Assembly: GCA_030693565.1 (NCBI GenBank)
Contig: JAUYAJ010000151.1
Span: 1-7,780 of the forward strand
Reading direction: 5' to 3'
Length of the DNA stretch: 7,780 nucleotides
Origin: Rubrivivax sp.
GTDB taxonomy: Bacteria; Pseudomonadota; Gammaproteobacteria; Burkholderiales; Burkholderiaceae_C
The translations under genes were made by a program, and so were the position numbers. Below, in pieces: positions 6,364 to 7,780 of this stretch; within the stretch, counting starts at the first letter, position 1; every line of letters starts with the position of its first letter. The notes beneath the pieces are model-generated. The model ran no database searches and had not been told where the DNA came from. It saw only the letters and a program-made list of their open reading frames with translations.

Positions 6364-7068
6364 TTAGCGTGGGACGTCGGCGGCGCCGGCCTGCGGCATG
6401 TAGATGCGCGCCAGGCCCTGGGTGATGGCGGCGGCGATCTGCTCGCGCCGCAGGCTGATGTGGGCGCTGAGCTGGCGCTCGGCGGCAGCGCCATCACGGC
6501 GGCGCAGCGCGAGCAAGATGTTCATGTGCTCTTGCTGGGTCGAGTCGCGTCCGACACGTTCCATGTCGATCCAGCGCACGAAGCGGATGCGCTCGTTGAG
6601 GCTGCTCAGCATGCGCCTCAGCTCGGCATTCGCCGCCATGTCGGCGATGCGCAGGTGGAACATCTCATCGAGTTCGACCAGCGTTTCCACCGGCGCGTCG
6701 GCGGGCACGCGCTGGCTGCGCTGCAGGCTGGCCAGGGTGTCGTCGATCTGGGCGTCGCTGGCGCGCTCAAGCGCCAGGCGCAGGCATTCGCGCTCGATCG
6801 CCACCCGCGCTTCATAGAGGTCCAGGGTTTCCTGGACATCGAGCGGCCGGCGCATGAAGCCGCGGCTCGAGGGCTGCAGAAAGCCGTCGGTGACCAGCCG
6901 CGTCAAGGCTTCGCGCACCGGCGTGCGGCTGACGCCCAGACGCTGCGCCAGTTCGATCTCGCTGACGCGCTCGCCCGGCTTGAGCTGATAGCTGATCGCC
7001 ATCTCGCGCAAGGTGTTGAAGACGCTGGAGCCGCGCTCGTGCCGGGCTTTGGGAATGGCTGACTTCAT
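6364..7068 (-). CDS. GntR-family regulator, FadR/FCD subfamily
   Basis: This is a DNA-binding regulator of 234 residues, the usual length for the family. A winged helix-turn-helix fills about 13-75 (PGERVSEIELAQRLGVSRTP, then VREALTRL, the GntR signature). An all-helical FCD ligand domain fills about 80-220. The FCD metal-binding set appears complete: Asp134 and His138 in LDEMFHLRIAD, His181 in EHMNILLAL, and His203 in LSAHISLRR. Such proteins usually sense small organic acids through a bound metal ion. The start is ATG 7068; the frame runs on to 7284, but that stretch reads through the promoter gap and the facing gene, so it is not real. It is divergent from the thiamine-diphosphate enzyme gene, and most likely represses that gene and itself through the near-palindrome at 7109-7128. 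The ligand is unknown. Confidence 0.93.
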   Translation of the reverse strand: MKSAIPKARHERGSSVFNTLREMAISYQLKPGERVSEIELAQRLGVSRTPVREALTRLVTDGFLQPSSRGFMRRPLDVQETLDLYEARVAIERECLRLALERASDAQIDDTLASLQRSQRVPADAPVETLVELDEMFHLRIADMAANAELRRMLSSLNERIRFVRWIDMERVGRDSTQQEHMNILLALRRRDGAAAERQLSAHISLRREQIAAAITQGLARIYMPQAGAADVPR

Positions 7069-7079
7069 GGGTTGGACAT
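7065..7079 (-). other. Possible four-codon leader ORF before gntR
   Basis: On the minus strand an ATG at 7079 opens the frame Met-Ser-Asn-Pro-stop, whose TGA overlaps the gntR ATG as ATGA. GGAAG (7088-7084) lies 4 bases before this ATG but 15 before the gntR start, so it suits the mini-ORF slightly better. It could couple gntR translation to a leader, or be chance. Confidence 0.2.
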
Positions 7080-7108
7080 TGTGCTTCCGTCGGCGCGGCA
7101 ATCCAGTT

Positions 7109-7128
7109 AGTATTCTTAAAAGAATTCT
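7109..7128. promoter_or_regulatory. Candidate GntR operator in the divergent promoter region
   Basis: A 20-bp near-palindrome centred between 7118 and 7119 pairs at 8 of 10 positions; the inner arms are ATTCTT and AAGAAT with AA between. AGAATTCT (7121-7128) is itself a perfect palindrome. It is strikingly AT-rich in a GC-rich window and lies 40 bases from the gntR start and 22 from the enzyme start. TTGAGA on the minus strand (7131-7126) and TAGTAT on the plus strand (7108-7113) are possible promoter pieces overlapping it, so a bound repressor would block both directions. Symmetry is seen; the binding partner is inferred. Confidence 0.5.
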
Positions 7129-7150
7129 CAACTCGATGGAGATGGCCGGG

Positions 7151-7780
7151 ATGTCAACAGCCTTCAGCGGTGCCGATGCGATGGTGCGCATGCTCGAGCT
7201 CAACGGCGTCAAGCACATCTTCGGGCTTTGCGGCGACACCAGCCTGCCGCTGTACGACGCGCTGGCGCGCCTGGACCATGGCATCGACCATGTGCTGGCC
7301 CGCGACGAGCGCAGCGCCGCCTACATGGCCGACGGTTATGCCCGCGTCACCGGCCGCGTCGGCGTCTGCGAAGGCCCGAGCGGCGGTGGCGCCACCTATT
7401 TGCTGCCCGGGCTGGTCGAGGCCAACGAGTCGTCGGTGGCGATGCTCGGCATCACCTCGGACGTGGCGGTGGGCTCGCGCGGCCGCTTCCCGCTGACCGA
7501 ACTCGACCAGCAGGCGCTGTACAAGCCGCTGACGAAGTGGAACACCACCATCGACCGCGTCGACCAGATCCCCGGCGCGGTGCGCAGCGCCTTTCGCGCC
7601 ATCACCACCGGCCGGCCCGGTGCAGCCCACATCTGCCTGCCCTACGACGTGCAAAAGCACGCCATCGACCCGGCCGAGGTCTGGGCCCAGCCCGGCCACG
7701 ACCGCTTTCCGGCCTTGCGCTCGGCGCCCGACCCGGCGGCGGTGGACGAAGCCGCCGAGCGCCTGGTGGCGGCGCGCGCG
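7151..7780 (+). CDS. Thiamine-diphosphate enzyme, acetolactate synthase superfamily (5' part)
   Basis: The first 210 codons are visible and the frame is still open at the window edge. This is the N-terminal pyrimidine-binding domain of a thiamine-diphosphate enzyme that cleaves or joins 2-oxo acids. It opens SGADAMVRMLELNGVKHIFG, the usual first helix and strand. Glu53 in LARDERSAAYMADGYAR is the expected catalytic glutamate that activates the cofactor. Farther on, GRPGAAHICLPYDVQ is the typical domain end. The common TSGPGATN loop is replaced by GPSGGGATY (about 84-92). ATG 7151 has GGAG 9 bases upstream (7138-7141); ATGs at 7136 and 7142 are in frame, but 7142 abuts that site and 7136 has none. 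Acetolactate synthase, an oxalyl-CoA-type decarboxylase or another lyase all remain possible. The divergent GntR gene suggests an inducible catabolic role rather than amino acid synthesis. Confidence 0.88.
   Translation, partial: MSTAFSGADAMVRMLELNGVKHIFGLCGDTSLPLYDALARLDHGIDHVLARDERSAAYMADGYARVTGRVGVCEGPSGGGATYLLPGLVEANESSVAMLGITSDVAVGSRGRFPLTELDQQALYKPLTKWNTTIDRVDQIPGAVRSAFRAITTGRPGAAHICLPYDVQKHAIDPAEVWAQPGHDRFPALRSAPDPAAVDEAAERLVAARA

Noticed and set aside
5013..6497. Minus-strand open frame of 494 codons overlapping the lipoprotein gene and the gntR end.
   Set aside because: It is very Arg/His/Ala-rich, crosses the gntR terminator and two real genes, and lacks any motif.
6286..7062. Plus-strand open frame of 258 codons opposite gntR.
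   Set aside because: GntR on the minus strand has the full helix-turn-helix and FCD metal residues; the plus frame is its complement shadow.

Overview
The window looks like chromosomal DNA of a high-GC betaproteobacterium, most likely in the Burkholderiales (Rubrivivax/Leptothrix/Ideonella-like). The evidence is very GC-rich third codon positions, a tripartite TRAP transporter, an FCD-type GntR regulator, an ECF sigma/anti-sigma pair of betaproteobacterial type, and a PEP-CTERM protein. No RNA gene, insertion sequence, phage gene or CRISPR array is visible.

Region 1 (2-2502, plus strand) is a TRAP uptake operon: the end of the periplasmic solute-binding protein DctP (5' end outside the window), a strong intercistronic hairpin, then the membrane subunits DctQ and DctM, which overlap by ATGA. 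Together they import an organic acid anion with Na+ or H+ symport. The substrate cannot be read from the sequence.

Region 2 (2524-6235, minus strand) is a cell-surface and stress-signalling block. In order of transcription it holds a large lipoprotein of the TIGR03790 type, a secreted CHRD-domain protein with a PEP-CTERM sorting tail, an ECF sigma factor, and its membrane-bound anti-sigma factor (GTGA overlap with the sigma gene). The gaps hold hairpins and two GGAAT elements of the kind ECF sigma factors use at -35. One of these lies before the CHRD gene with a CGTATA box 17 bases further on. A plausible reading is that the sigma factor controls the surface gene next to it. This is inference.

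Region 3 (6364-7780) is a divergent regulator/enzyme pair. A FadR-type (FCD) GntR repressor on the minus strand faces a thiamine-diphosphate enzyme of the acetolactate synthase superfamily on the plus strand, which runs off the window. Between them is an AT-rich 20-bp near-palindrome that is the best candidate operator. The usual meaning of this layout is a catabolic gene controlled by a small-acid-sensing repressor.

The genes are packed closely: the longest gap is about 130 bases and none exceeds 300. Many long open frames on the opposite strands are GC-driven shadows and are left out.
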